From NCBI GenBank assembly GCA_029780875.1, contig JAKOXU010000093.1:1-37870 (forward strand): DNA of 37,870 nt, read 5' to 3'. The stretch's first letter is position 1; each line of letters begins with the position of its first letter. Origin of the DNA: Bacillota bacterium. Lineage in GTDB: Bacteria; Bacillota; Clostridia; Oscillospirales; Acutalibacteraceae. Below the pieces are notes generated by a model, which did no database searches, had not been told where the DNA came from, and saw nothing but the letters and a program-made list of their open reading frames with translations. The position numbers and the translations under genes are program-made. This document shows positions 25,122 through 34,004 of this stretch, one piece after another.

Positions 25122-25153
25122 TTGCGAATAAGGCAGTTTGCGAATAAGGCAGT
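25122..25153 (+). repeat. Two tandem copies of a 16-bp repeat in the HPr leader
   Basis: TTGCGAATAAGGCAGT occurs at 25122-25137 and again, without change or gap, at 25138-25153. Both copies are in the untranslated leader, ending 18 nt before the HPr start. Confidence 0.95.
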
Positions 25154-25171
25154 TAAGGGGAGAGAGACTAA

Positions 25172-25441
25172 ATGTATGTGAAAGATGTTACTGTGCAAAA
25201 TCAGGTTGGTTTGCATGCGCGGCCGGCAACATTTTTCATCCAAAAGGCCAATGAGTATAAGTCTTCGATTTGGATTGAAAAAGATGAAAGGCGCGTCAAT
25301 GCAAAGAGCCTTCTCTGCGTCCTCTCACTGGGGATTGTGGGCGGTACTACCATCAGGATTATCGCTGACGGTGCCGACGAAAAGCAGGCTGTGGAAGGCC
25401 TTGTCAAGCTCATTAACTCCGGCTTTTCTGATGTAGAATAG
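25172..25441 (+). CDS. ptsH: HPr phosphocarrier protein
   Basis: 89 residues. GLHARPA gives His15, the site phosphorylated by enzyme I of the sugar phosphotransferase system. NAKSLL gives Ser46, the site used by HPr kinase in Firmicute catabolite control. Both being present argues for a full HPr and not Crh. The ptsI gene is not adjacent. The gene has its own promoter and terminator, so it is expressed alone. Confidence 0.92.
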   Translation: MYVKDVTVQNQVGLHARPATFFIQKANEYKSSIWIEKDERRVNAKSLLCVLSLGIVGGTTIRIIADGADEKQAVEGLVKLINSGFSDVE

Positions 25442-25518
25442 ATGGTTTTAGACAATATTCGGTTGCTCTGATTTATTTCGGGGTGGCCGTTTTTAAATTT
25501 ATAAGAAAATATAAATTA

Positions 25519-25557
25519 GTCGGAAAGGGTGCTCCGGCAAATCCGACTTTATTTTTT
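25519..25557 (+). terminator. Terminator after the HPr gene
   Basis: GTCGGA (25519-25524) pairs with TCCGAC (25542-25547) around a 17-nt loop, followed by TTTATTTTTTT. Confidence 0.75.
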
Positions 25558-25650
25558 TGAGCTGTGCGGGTATAATTGTGGTGGTGACTTCCCCTTTGGG
25601 AAAGTTTTTTCGGGGAAGGGACTTTTGACCTTATAAAGGAGGTGGGGGAA

Positions 25651-27483
25651 GTGGATGAGGGCAGGATAAAGGAGCTGCGGCAGAAGGCAATAAAGCTGCC
25701 GGAGCTGCCCGGGGTGTACCTTATGCGGGACAAATCGGGCAAGATTATCTATATCGGCAAGGCAAAGGCCCTGAAAAACCGGGTGAGCCAGTATTTTTCT
25801 TCCCCCGCCCGGCACGACGAAAAAGTGCGGCATATGGTGGAGAATGTCCACGACTTTGAATATATTATCACAGACAGTGAGTTTGAGGCTTTGGTGCTGG
25901 AATGCAGCCTGATAAAACAGCATCGGCCCAAATACAATATACTTTTGAAAGACGATAAAGGGTATCACTATATCCGTGTCAGCCCGCCGCCCTGGAGGAC
26001 TATAAAAGAGGCTAAAAAGATTGAGGATGACGGGGCGGAGTATATCGGCCCTTATACCAGTTCCTGGGCTGTAAAGCAGGCTGTGGAGAGCGCAAGGAAG
26101 ATTTTCAGGCTCCCCGGCTGTTCCCGGAGGTTTCCCGAGGATATCGGCAAGGGGCGGCCATGCCTGAATTCCCACATAGGGCAGTGCATGGCTCCTTGCA
26201 GCGGGAAAGTGAGCCTTGAGAGGTATGAGGAGGCGGTGGAGGATGCCCTTGAGTTTCTCAAGGGGGGCAGCGCCGAGAGCATAAAGGCCCTTACAAAGCA
26301 GATGGAGGAGGCCGCCGAGAGGCTTGAGTTTGAGCGGGCGGCGGCTTTGCGGGACAGGATTGCCGCCATAAAGCGTATCGCCGAAAAGCAGAAGGTGGTG
26401 GCAAACGCCGTCAAGGAGCAGGATGTCATAGCTTTGGCCCGGCTTGGGGACAGCGCCTGTTTTGAAGTCTTCAGGTTCAAAGGTGGGTCCCTATATGACC
26501 GGGAGGAGTTTCTGCTGAAGGACATAGGGGCGGAAAAGGCGGCCCGTACCGAGTTTTTGCACCGGTACTACCATATTCGGGATTTTGTGCCGGTCCAGAT
26601 TACCCTTGACGGGCCTGTGGAGGACGCGTCTCTCACGGCCCAATGGCTGTCGGAAAAGGCGGGCAGGAAGGTTAAAATTGTTGTGCCCCAAAAGGGCGAG
26701 CAGGCAAAGCTCGTGGAGATGTGCCGCAGCAATGCCGCCGAGCGGTTGGCCCAAAGTGTCGGGCGCACCTTAAGGGAGGCCGGTGCCCTCGATGAGCTGG
26801 GAAGGCTGTTGGGTCTCAATGAGCCGCCGAGGTATATTGAGGCTTATGATATTTCCAATACCGCCGGCAGTGACAATGTGGGGGCTATGGTGGTTTTCGA
26901 AGACGGCAGGCCAAAAAAGTCGGCGTATAGGAAGTTTATTATAAAGGATGTGGAGGGGCAGGACGACTATGCCTCCATGCAGGAAGTGATTACCCGGCGC
27001 CTTGAGCGGTACCTTGAGGAAAAGGATTCCGGCGAGGGGTTTGGTAAACTTCCCGACCTTATACTCCTTGACGGGGGAAGGGGGCATGTGTCCTCGGTGT
27101 TGCCCGTGGTGAGGCGGCACGGCTTTGATATACCCGTTTTCGGGATGGTCAAGGATGAGAGGCACAGGACAAGGGCTGTGGCCGCAGACGGGGGAGAGAT
27201 CAGCATTGCCTCTACCCGGCGGGCCTTTACCCTTTTGTCCCAAATTCAGGAGGAAGTCCACAGGTTTGCCATAGGGTTCCACAGGCAAAGGAGAAAAAAG
27301 CGGGTCTTGGGCAGTTCCCTTTTGCAAATTGAGGGTGTCGGAGAAAAGCGGGCAAAGGCCCTCCTCAAACACTTTGGCACGATTGAAAGGATAAAGGGCG
27401 CAACTCTTGAAGAGCTGGCCGCTGTGCCCGGCATGAATATTTCGGCGGCGGAGAATTTAAGAAGGCATTTTGATGGGCGGTGA
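25651..27483 (+). CDS. uvrC: UvrABC system protein C
   Basis: Dual-incision nuclease of nucleotide excision repair, 610 residues. The N-terminal GIY-YIG nuclease has GVY (21-23) and YIG (34-36). The UvrB-binding UVR helix pair lies near 200-235. The RNase H-like nuclease region includes YDISNTAGSDNVGAMV and LILLDGGRGHV. The C-terminus has helix-hairpin-helix motifs (IEGVGEKRAKALLKHFG). The GTG at 25651 is 8 nt after AGGAGG; a GTG at 25642 overlaps that site. A TATAAT at 25571-25576 may serve as -10 without a good -35. It is 43 nt ahead of purL. Confidence 0.97.
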   Translation: MDEGRIKELRQKAIKLPELPGVYLMRDKSGKIIYIGKAKALKNRVSQYFSSPARHDEKVRHMVENVHDFEYIITDSEFEALVLECSLIKQHRPKYNILLKDDKGYHYIRVSPPPWRTIKEAKKIEDDGAEYIGPYTSSWAVKQAVESARKIFRLPGCSRRFPEDIGKGRPCLNSHIGQCMAPCSGKVSLERYEEAVEDALEFLKGGSAESIKALTKQMEEAAERLEFERAAALRDRIAAIKRIAEKQKVVANAVKEQDVIALARLGDSACFEVFRFKGGSLYDREEFLLKDIGAEKAARTEFLHRYYHIRDFVPVQITLDGPVEDASLTAQWLSEKAGRKVKIVVPQKGEQAKLVEMCRSNAAERLAQSVGRTLREAGALDELGRLLGLNEPPRYIEAYDISNTAGSDNVGAMVVFEDGRPKKSAYRKFIIKDVEGQDDYASMQEVITRRLERYLEEKDSGEGFGKLPDLILLDGGRGHVSSVLPVVRRHGFDIPVFGMVKDERHRTRAVAADGGEISIASTRRAFTLLSQIQEEVHRFAIGFHRQRRKKRVLGSSLLQIEGVGEKRAKALLKHFGTIERIKGATLEELAAVPGMNISAAENLRRHFDGR

Positions 27484-27526
27484 ACTGCCCGTTAATATAG
27501 GAATGAGGAAAAAGCGGGGTAAAAAA

Positions 27527-30500
27527 ATGGCTGAAGTTAAGCGGATTTTCGTTGAAAAGAAAAAGGGTTTTGACATTGAGGCTTCCCATTTGCTGAAGGA
27601 TTTGAGGGATAACCTGGGTATTCGGGGCCTTATGGAAGTTCGGCTTTTAAACAGGTATGACATTTCCGGCATCAGCGATGAGGAGTTGAATTTGGCAAAG
27701 AGGATGATTTTCTCGGAGCCGAATGTGGATATTGTTTATGATGAGGAGCTCAACCTCCCCGCAGAGTACAGGGTTTTTGCCATGGAGTATTTGCCGGGGC
27801 AGTATGACCAAAGGGCGGATTCGGCTGCCCAGTGTGTGCAGCTTCTGACCCAAGGGGAGGCGCCGAAGGTGCGCAGCGCCAAGGTGGTTGCCCTGAAAGG
27901 GGATATCTCCGACGGGGATGTGGAGAGGGTTAAGGATTATCTTATTAACCCTGTGGAGTCGCGCCTTGCTTCCTTTGAAAAGCCCCCTTCCCTTGACCTT
28001 GAGGTGAGCGTGCCCGAGGATGTGGCGGTGATGGAAGGCTTTACAAAGCTGGATGGGGAAGGTGTCATGCGGCTTTGGAAGGAGCTCGGCCTTGCCATGA
28101 CGGCCGAGGACCTTGCCTTTTGCCGGGATTATTTTAGGGATGTGGAGAAAAGGGATCCCACCATTACCGAAATCAGGGTGATTGACACTTATTGGTCCGA
28201 CCACTGCCGGCATACCACCTTTTTGACAAGGCTGGACAGCATTGAAGTTGAAAAGGGGGAACTGGCGGCGCCCATTGAGGAGGCATTGAAAGCCTACCAT
28301 GAGGCAAGGCGGGAAGTATACGGGGAGACCGACAGGGCAGTGACCCTTATGGATATTGCCACCATGGGCATGAAGTTATTAAAGAAGCAAGGAAAATTAA
28401 GCGACCTTGATTTGTCGGATGAAATCAATGCCTGTTCCATTGAGGTGCCGGTGGAGATTGACGGCAAGGTGGAGACTTGGCTTGTGCAGTTTAAGAATGA
28501 GACCCACAACCACCCCACCGAAATCGAGCCTTTTGGCGGGGCGGCTACCTGCCTTGGCGGGGCGATACGGGATCCCCTTTCCGGGCGGGCTTATGTCTAT
28601 CAGGCCATGCGTGTGACAGGGAGCGGCGACCCCCGCACTCCCATTGAAAAGACCTTGCCCGGGAAACTCTCCCAAAGGAAGATAACCGTAGGGGCGGCCC
28701 AAGGGTATAGTAGCTATGGCAATCAGATAGGGCTTGCCACCGGGCAGGTAAATGAGATTTACGATGAGGGATATGTGGCAAAGAGGATGGAAATAGGCGC
28801 CGTTATCGGCGCTTGCCCGAAGGAGAATGTAAAGCGGGAAAAGCCGGCGCCGGGGGATGTCATCGTGCTGCTGGGTGGCAGGACGGGAAGGGACGGCTGC
28901 GGCGGAGCTACCGGCTCGTCCAAGGCCCATACCCAGGAGTCTACTGCCCTTTGCGGGGCAGAGGTGCAAAAGGGCAACCCGCCTACCGAGCGGAAAATCC
29001 AAAGGCTTTTTAGGAATCCCGAAGCCAGCCGGCTTATCAAGAAATGCAACGACTTCGGCGCCGGCGGGGTGTGCGTTGCCATTGGGGAGCTGGCCCCCGG
29101 GCTTGAGATTGAGCTTGACAAGGTGCCCAAAAAGTACGAGGGGTTGGACGGCACCGAGCTTGCCATATCCGAGTCCCAGGAGAGGATGGCGGTAGTGCTG
29201 GATGCCTGCGATGTGGAAAAGTTTATCGAGCTTGCAAACCGGGAAAACCTTGAGGCTACTCCCGTGGCGAGGGTGAGCGAAACTCCGCGGCTTGTCATGC
29301 GGTGGCGGGGCAAAAAGATTGTGGATATAACCCGCGCCTTCCTTGACACAAACGGGGTGCAGCAGCGGGCCCGGGCCATTATTTCCGCTGTGGACCCGGC
29401 GGGGAATTATAGGGAAAGGGTGCCTCGGGAGATTGAAGGAAAGGAAATCGACAGGGCTTTTAAAGATAACCTTGCAAGGCTGAATGTGGCGGCCCAAAAG
29501 GGGCTTGTGGAAATGTTTGACAGCACCATCGGCGCGGGAACTGTGCTAATGCCCTTTGGTGGTGCCCATCAGTTGACGCCCGAGGAGGCCATGGTTGCCA
29601 AAATCCCCTCCCTCAAGGGGGAGACTGATACCGCTACCGCCATGAGCTTTGGGTTTATGCCCGGTTTGTCCCGGTGGAGCCCCTTCCACGGGGCGGCCTA
29701 TGCCGTGGTGGAGAGCTTGTCCAAAATAGCGGCGGTGGGCGCGCCGGCCTTGAAGGCGCGGCTGACCTTCCAAGAGTATTTTGAACGGATGTACGGGGAG
29801 CCTCGGCGATTCGGAAAGCCCGCGGCGGCACTTTTGGGCGCCTTTTTGGCCCAGAAAAAGCTGGGGGTGCCTTCCATCGGCGGCAAGGACAGCATGTCGG
29901 GCTCCTTTGAGGATATGGATGTGCCGCCTACCCTTGTGAGCTTTGCCGTGGCTTTGACTAAAGCGTCGAAGACGGTGTCGGCGGCCTTTAAAAGGGCGGG
30001 GTCGAAGGTGTGCTTTGTGCCCGTGCCTGTGGATAAGGCCACTGCCCTGCCCGATTGGGAAAAGCTCCGGGCTTTGTATGAGAAGATTTTTGAGCTTGCC
30101 GATAGCGGCGAAATTTTGGCGGCCTGCGTGGTAAAAGAAGGGGGCGCCGCCGCGGCTGTGGCGAAAATGGCTTTCGGTAACAAAATCGGGTTTGAGTTTG
30201 AGGTAAGCGACGGGCGGCTTTTGTTTGCGCCCCTTTGCGGCTCCTTTGTGCTGGAGTTAAAAGGCGATGGGGATTTGGCGGAGTTTGGGGCGGTGGCGCT
30301 GGGACGCACCATAGCAGAGCCCTATATTGTAATTGAAAGCAAGAAAATGCCCATCGGTGAGCTGATCGAGGTTTGGAGGGGGACTTTAAACAACATTTTC
30401 CCAGACGCGGCCGACGCTGTGCCGAAAATGGAGCCGAAAATCGTGCCCTTTGGGGAAAGGCTTATAAAGGCGCCGGCTATAAAGGCGGCAAAGCCGAGGG

Positions 30501-31288
30501 TCTTTATACCCGTTTTCCCCGGCACGAACTGTGAGGTGGACACTGCCCGGGCCTTTGAAAGGGCGGGGGCGAAGGCCGAGATACTGGTTGTCAATAACCT
30601 GACGCCCGCTGCCATTGAGGAGACGGTGCGGAAAATGGCGGAGCTGATTGATAAGTCCCAGATCGTCATGATTCCCGGCGGGTTTTCGGGGGGCGACGAG
30701 CCCGACGGCAGCGGCAAGTTTATCGCCACGACTTTTCGCAACCCCTATGTCAAAGAGGCGGTGACACGCCTTTTGGAGGAGCGGGACGGGCTGATGCTGG
30801 GAATTTGCAACGGGTTCCAAGCTTTAATCAAGCTCGGGCTTGTGCCTTACGGAAAGGTTTGCGAGATTGGCGAGGATGACCCGACCTTGACCTTTAACAC
30901 CATCGGGCGGCATATTTCCCGAATGGTGAGGACCAAAGTAGTGTCGGTAAAGTCTCCGTGGCTGGCAAAGTGCGAGTTGGGGGACATCCATGCCATAGCC
31001 ATTTCCCACGGGGAAGGGCGCTTTGTGGCAAATGAGGAGACCTTGATGAAGCTGAACGAAAAGGGGCAGGTGGCCTTCCAATATGTCGACTTGGAGGGCA
31101 AGGCCACAGGGGATCCCCTCTATAACCCCAACGGGTCGGTGTGCGCCATTGAGGGCATTACCAGCCCCGACGGGCGGGTGCTGGGCAAGATGGGCCACTC
31201 GGAGAGGATCGGAAACGGGGTCTGCATCAATGTGCCCGGGGAGAAGGACCAGCACCTGTTTGAGGCGGGGGTTGAGTATTTTAGGTGA
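27527..31288 (+). CDS. purL: Phosphoribosylformylglycinamidine synthase, single-chain
   Basis: Fourth step of purine synthesis, turning FGAR into FGAM with glutamine and ATP. At about 1253 residues it is the large single-chain form with the C-terminal class I glutamine amidotransferase fused (from about 990: PVFPGTNCEVD). Catalytic Cys1094 in GICNGFQ and His1161 in SHGEGRF are present. The synthase part has HNHPTEIEPFGGAATC and GGKDSMSGSF. The frame is open to 27470 inside uvrC, but MAEVKRIFVEKKKG from 27527 matches the family start. The ribosome site is weak (GCGGGG). It is not clustered with other pur genes here. Confidence 0.96.
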   Translation: MAEVKRIFVEKKKGFDIEASHLLKDLRDNLGIRGLMEVRLLNRYDISGISDEELNLAKRMIFSEPNVDIVYDEELNLPAEYRVFAMEYLPGQYDQRADSAAQCVQLLTQGEAPKVRSAKVVALKGDISDGDVERVKDYLINPVESRLASFEKPPSLDLEVSVPEDVAVMEGFTKLDGEGVMRLWKELGLAMTAEDLAFCRDYFRDVEKRDPTITEIRVIDTYWSDHCRHTTFLTRLDSIEVEKGELAAPIEEALKAYHEARREVYGETDRAVTLMDIATMGMKLLKKQGKLSDLDLSDEINACSIEVPVEIDGKVETWLVQFKNETHNHPTEIEPFGGAATCLGGAIRDPLSGRAYVYQAMRVTGSGDPRTPIEKTLPGKLSQRKITVGAAQGYSSYGNQIGLATGQVNEIYDEGYVAKRMEIGAVIGACPKENVKREKPAPGDVIVLLGGRTGRDGCGGATGSSKAHTQESTALCGAEVQKGNPPTERKIQRLFRNPEASRLIKKCNDFGAGGVCVAIGELAPGLEIELDKVPKKYEGLDGTELAISESQERMAVVLDACDVEKFIELANRENLEATPVARVSETPRLVMRWRGKKIVDITRAFLDTNGVQQRARAIISAVDPAGNYRERVPREIEGKEIDRAFKDNLARLNVAAQKGLVEMFDSTIGAGTVLMPFGGAHQLTPEEAMVAKIPSLKGETDTATAMSFGFMPGLSRWSPFHGAAYAVVESLSKIAAVGAPALKARLTFQEYFERMYGEPRRFGKPAAALLGAFLAQKKLGVPSIGGKDSMSGSFEDMDVPPTLVSFAVALTKASKTVSAAFKRAGSKVCFVPVPVDKATALPDWEKLRALYEKIFELADSGEILAACVVKEGGAAAAVAKMAFGNKIGFEFEVSDGRLLFAPLCGSFVLELKGDGDLAEFGAVALGRTIAEPYIVIESKKMPIGELIEVWRGTLNNIFPDAADAVPKMEPKIVPFGERLIKAPAIKAAKPRVFIPVFPGTNCEVDTARAFERAGAKAEILVVNNLTPAAIEETVRKMAELIDKSQIVMIPGGFSGGDEPDGSGKFIATTFRNPYVKEAVTRLLEERDGLMLGICNGFQALIKLGLVPYGKVCEIGEDDPTLTFNTIGRHISRMVRTKVVSVKSPWLAKCELGDIHAIAISHGEGRFVANEETLMKLNEKGQVAFQYVDLEGKATGDPLYNPNGSVCAIEGITSPDGRVLGKMGHSERIGNGVCINVPGEKDQHLFEAGVEYFR

Positions 31289-31346
31289 TGGCCTGCCCTT
31301 TGTGAGAAAAGGAACGGGGCAAAACTTGGACTGAATTATGTTTTGA

Positions 31347-31388
31347 CGGCAAAGCCGCGCCCCTTTGGCGGCTTTGCCGAAGGTTTTT
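31347..31388 (+). terminator. Strong terminator after purL
   Basis: A perfect 12-bp stem CGGCAAAGCCGC (31347-31358) with GCGGCTTTGCCG (31368-31379) and a 9-nt loop, followed by AAGGTTTTT. Confidence 0.85.
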
Positions 31389-31681
31389 ATCGGGGAAGGC
31401 GGCGAAGGGAATTTATTGCCGATAAAAATGCCCCAAAAATGGGGCTTTGGCGGTGTTAGCAGGGCTTTGTCCCCTTGTAAGGCTTTAGAAAGGGTGTTTT
31501 TGAGGGGATGGAGGGTACACATTTATATAATGGTTGCCCCGATAGGCGGTTTCGGCGGTTGAGAAGGCTCTGAATTTGCGTAAAAATTGGCGTCAAAAGG
31601 CGGTTTTGAGGGTTAAGGCGGGGGAGAAGGGGAAAAGCGGGAGAAAAATCAAAAAATTTTAAGAAAAAATTAAAATTTTGC
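31389..31681. other. Spacer between purL and the S10 operon promoter
   Basis: No supported gene. It shifts from G-rich to an A-rich tract (31645-31680) just upstream of the -35 box, which could act as an UP element for the ribosomal promoter. Confidence 0.4.
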
Positions 31682-31710
31682 TTGCAATTTGGGAAAGTTT
31701 ATAGTATTAT
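31682..31710 (+). promoter_or_regulatory. Promoter of the S10 ribosomal operon
   Basis: TTGCAA (31682-31687), 17-bp spacer, TATTAT (31705-31710), preceded by a long A/T tract. Transcription would begin near 31717, some 260 nt before rpsJ. Confidence 0.65.
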
Positions 31711-31716
31711 ACGAAG

Positions 31717-31975
31717 GTGCGACTGCAAAGATATGCGATGAAGCGGGAGGTTGCCGCCTATAGCGGGAGATTTCCGTGGAGTATGTCCGTTTTTAAACCG
31801 GGCGACAGGTAGTAACGCAAAGCTCCTTTTCGGGGTCTTGCGCAAAGACTTTTTAACGCTCCCGGATTAAACAGAATCCTGTTAATCCGGTTTTTCAAAT
31901 GCCAAAGTGTGAAACACCCGGCATAGTGTTAGAAAGCACTACCCGCCAAACTAAATTTCAGGGAGGCAAAGACAA
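31717..31975 (+). promoter_or_regulatory. S10 operon leader with antiterminator and terminator
   Basis: A leader of about 260 nt. TTTAAACCGGG (31792-31802) is complementary at 10 of 11 positions to CCCGGATTAAA (31861-31871), which is also the left arm of the leader terminator (31862-31895), so only one of the two stems can form. Between them lies a hairpin region around GCAAAGCTCC and GGGGTCTTGC. The conserved-looking GCGGGAGGTTGCCGC and GCGGGAGATTTCC stretches lie near the 5' end. A switch responding to a ribosomal protein, as L4 does for the E. coli S10 operon, is an inference. Confidence 0.55.
31862..31895 (+). terminator. Intrinsic terminator inside the S10 operon leader
   Basis: CCGGATTAA (31862-31870) pairs with TTAATCCGG (31882-31890), extended by CAG/CTG after one bulged A, with loop AATC, then five T. 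It ends about 80 nt before rpsJ, so it must be overcome for operon expression. Confidence 0.75.
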
Positions 31976-32290
31976 ATGGCAGTCAAAAAGGAAAAAATCA
32001 GGATAAGGCTCAAGAGCTATGACCACAATCTGGTGGATAAAGCCGCCGAAAAGATTGTGGAGACGGCAAAGCGTACCGGTGCCAGCGTTTCGGGCCCTGT
32101 GCCCCTGCCCACCGAGAAGCAGATCATCACCATTCTCCGCGCTGTGCACAAGTATAAGGACAGCCGCGAGCAGTTTGAGTACCGTACTCACAAGAGGCTT
32201 ATCGATATTTTAAGGCCCTCTAACAAGACAGTTGAGGCTTTGATGGGCTTAGAGCTCCCCGCCGGCGTCGAGATTGAGATTAAGCTCTAA
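31976..32290 (+). CDS. rpsJ: 30S ribosomal protein S10
   Basis: 104 residues. [20 protein letters not shown] and the C-terminal [11 protein letters not shown] are typical of uS10, which is also the NusE antitermination partner of NusB. GGGAGG is 10 nt before the ATG. First gene of the operon, behind the attenuated leader. Confidence 0.98.
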   Translation: MAVKKEKIRIRLKSYDHNLVDKAAEKIVETAKRTGASVSGPVPLPTEKQIITILRAVHKYKDSREQFEYRTHKRLIDILRPSNKTVEALMGLELPAGVEIEIKL

Positions 32291-32315
32291 AGCGGCTGTC
32301 TGTGCCGCAGGTCAT

Positions 32316-32353
32316 GTTGGCTCCTTTGAGAGTCAACCAATAACCAAAGGAGG
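32316..32353 (+). promoter_or_regulatory. Mutually exclusive hairpins over the rplC ribosome-binding site
   Basis: CTCCTTTG (32321-32328) is perfectly complementary to CAAAGGAG (32345-32352), the rplC Shine-Dalgarno site, which would be hidden. CTC of the same segment also belongs to a competing hairpin GTTGGCTC/GAGTCAAC (32316-32323/32330-32337, one G-U) that leaves the site free. Translational control of rplC is an inference. Confidence 0.5.
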
Positions 32354-32360
32354 TTTACTT

Positions 32361-32999
32361 ATGAAAAAAGGAATAATCGGCAGAAAAATAGGGATGACCC
32401 AGCTTTTTGACGAGAGCGGGAAGGTCATTCCCTGCACTGTCATTGAAGCCGGTCCTTGCGTGGTTGTTCAGAAGAAAACCGTGGAAAAGGACGGCTACAG
32501 CGCCATTCAGGTCGGATTTGGCGATATTGCGCCAAGAAAGGTAAATCGGCCCCTTTCAGGACACTTTACAAAGGTCGATGTGGCTCCCAAAAGGGTGCTG
32601 CGCGAGTTTAGGCTCGAGGATACCGACGCTTACAATGTTGGGGACATAATCAAGGCGGATACCTTTGCCCCGGGCGATGCCGTTGATGTGCAGGGCACCA
32701 GCAAGGGTAAGGGCTTCCAGGGCGCCATCAAGCGCCACAACTTTGCAAGGCTTAAGATGTCCCACGGTACCGGCCCTGTGGCAAGGCATGCGGGGTCCAT
32801 GGGCTCCAGCGCCAATCCCTCCCGCGTGTTTAAGGGCAAGAAGCTGCCCGGGCATATGGGAGCCGAAACCGTTACCGTCCAGAACCTTGATGTTGTGAAA
32901 GTGGATGCCGAGAACAATTTGATCGCTGTCAAGGGCGCTGTTCCCGGGCCTAAAGGAGCCTATGTAATCATCTATGACAGCGTCAAGAACAAGGCGTAA
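32361..32999 (+). CDS. rplC: 50S ribosomal protein L3
   Basis: 212 residues, beginning [16 protein letters not shown]. The central glycine-rich extension ([18 protein letters not shown], then [13 protein letters not shown]) reaches the peptidyl transferase centre. ATG 32361 has AAAGGAGG 7 nt upstream; the frame is open back into rpsJ but that part has no L3 similarity. Confidence 0.98.
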   Translation: MKKGIIGRKIGMTQLFDESGKVIPCTVIEAGPCVVVQKKTVEKDGYSAIQVGFGDIAPRKVNRPLSGHFTKVDVAPKRVLREFRLEDTDAYNVGDIIKADTFAPGDAVDVQGTSKGKGFQGAIKRHNFARLKMSHGTGPVARHAGSMGSSANPSRVFKGKKLPGHMGAETVTVQNLDVVKVDAENNLIAVKGAVPGPKGAYVIIYDSVKNKA

Positions 33000-33017
33000 G
33001 GGAAGGAGACTTAAAGT

Positions 33018-33641
33018 ATGCCTAAAGTAGATGTATTTGATATGGCGGGAAGCAAAACCGGTGAAATCGAGCTTTCCGATGCCATATTTGGAATTGAACC
33101 CAATGAGTCGGCTATGCACGCCGTGGTGGTAAACTATCTTGCCAATCAGAGGCAAGGCACCCAGTCCGCCCTTACCCGCGCCGAAGTTGCCGGCGGCGGC
33201 AGGAAGCCCTGGAGGCAGAAGGGTACCGGGCACGCAAGGCAAGGCTCCATCCGCTCTCCTCAGTGGAGGCACGGCGGCGTGGTCTTTGCTCCGAAGCCCA
33301 GAGATTACAGGTACCCGATTAATAAGAAGGTAAAGAGGCTGGCCCTTCATTCCGCTTTTTCCAGCAAGGTTTTGAACAATGATATCATCGTGGTGGACGG
33401 CATTAAGTTTGATAACTTCTCAACAAAGAGTGCCGTTGCCATGCTCAAAGCCTTGAATGTGGAGAAAAAGGCCCTGGTTGTGCTGGCGGAAAAGGATGAG
33501 GTGGCTGTCAGGAGCCTCCGCAATATCCCCGGCGTCGATACGGCTTATGTCAATACCATCAATGTATATGACATCCTTGCCCACGACAAGCTGATTTTGG
33601 ATAAGGGTTCCATCTCCAAGATAGAGGAGGTTTATGCCTGA
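33018..33641 (+). CDS. rplD: 50S ribosomal protein L4
   Basis: 207 residues. The rRNA-binding loop [19 protein letters not shown] is at about 57-75, typical of uL4. In E. coli L4 represses its own operon. Its stop overlaps the rplW start by one base. Confidence 0.98.
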   Translation: MPKVDVFDMAGSKTGEIELSDAIFGIEPNESAMHAVVVNYLANQRQGTQSALTRAEVAGGGRKPWRQKGTGHARQGSIRSPQWRHGGVVFAPKPRDYRYPINKKVKRLALHSAFSSKVLNNDIIVVDGIKFDNFSTKSAVAMLKALNVEKKALVVLAEKDEVAVRSLRNIPGVDTAYVNTINVYDILAHDKLILDKGSISKIEEVYA

Positions 33642-33931
33642 TGAACGCGCATGATATCATCATCAGACCGATTTTGACAGAGCGGTCCCTGGCAGGCGTC
33701 AGGAACAACAAATACACCTTTGAAGTGGCAAAGGATGCTACTAAAATCGATATCGCAAGGGCTGTGGAAGAGCTCTTTAAGGTGAAGGTTGTCAAGGTCA
33801 ACACCGTCTCCGTGAGAGGAAAGCTAAGGAGAAGGGGCAGGTCCGAAGGGTATACTTCCGCTTGGAAAAAGGCCATTGTCACCTTGGCGCCCGGATCCAA
33901 GACCATAGAGTTCTTTGAAGGGCTGATTTAA
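33641..33931 (+). CDS. rplW: 50S ribosomal protein L23
   Basis: 96 residues with the uL23 pattern [12 protein letters not shown], near the N-terminus, and a basic loop (RGKLRRRGR). L23 lies at the exit tunnel and docks SRP and trigger factor. The A of its ATG is the last base of the rplD stop codon (TGATG), so translation is coupled. Confidence 0.97.
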   Translation: MNAHDIIIRPILTERSLAGVRNNKYTFEVAKDATKIDIARAVEELFKVKVVKVNTVSVRGKLRRRGRSEGYTSAWKKAIVTLAPGSKTIEFFEGLI

Positions 33932-34004
33932 AGCTGAATTTGGCCCGTGGAAGGTATGGGGATTTAACTTCCCCGCAAAGCCATAGAGGAGAGTGAAGCG
34001 TAAT

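Noticed and set aside
32274-32360. Extended start of rplC within rpsJ
   Set aside because: The extra 29 residues have no L3 similarity, whereas the ATG at 32361 follows AAAGGAGG.
33957-33974. Small hairpin GGGG/CCCC between rplW and rplB
   Set aside because: Four base pairs with a long loop and no T run; no support for a regulatory role.
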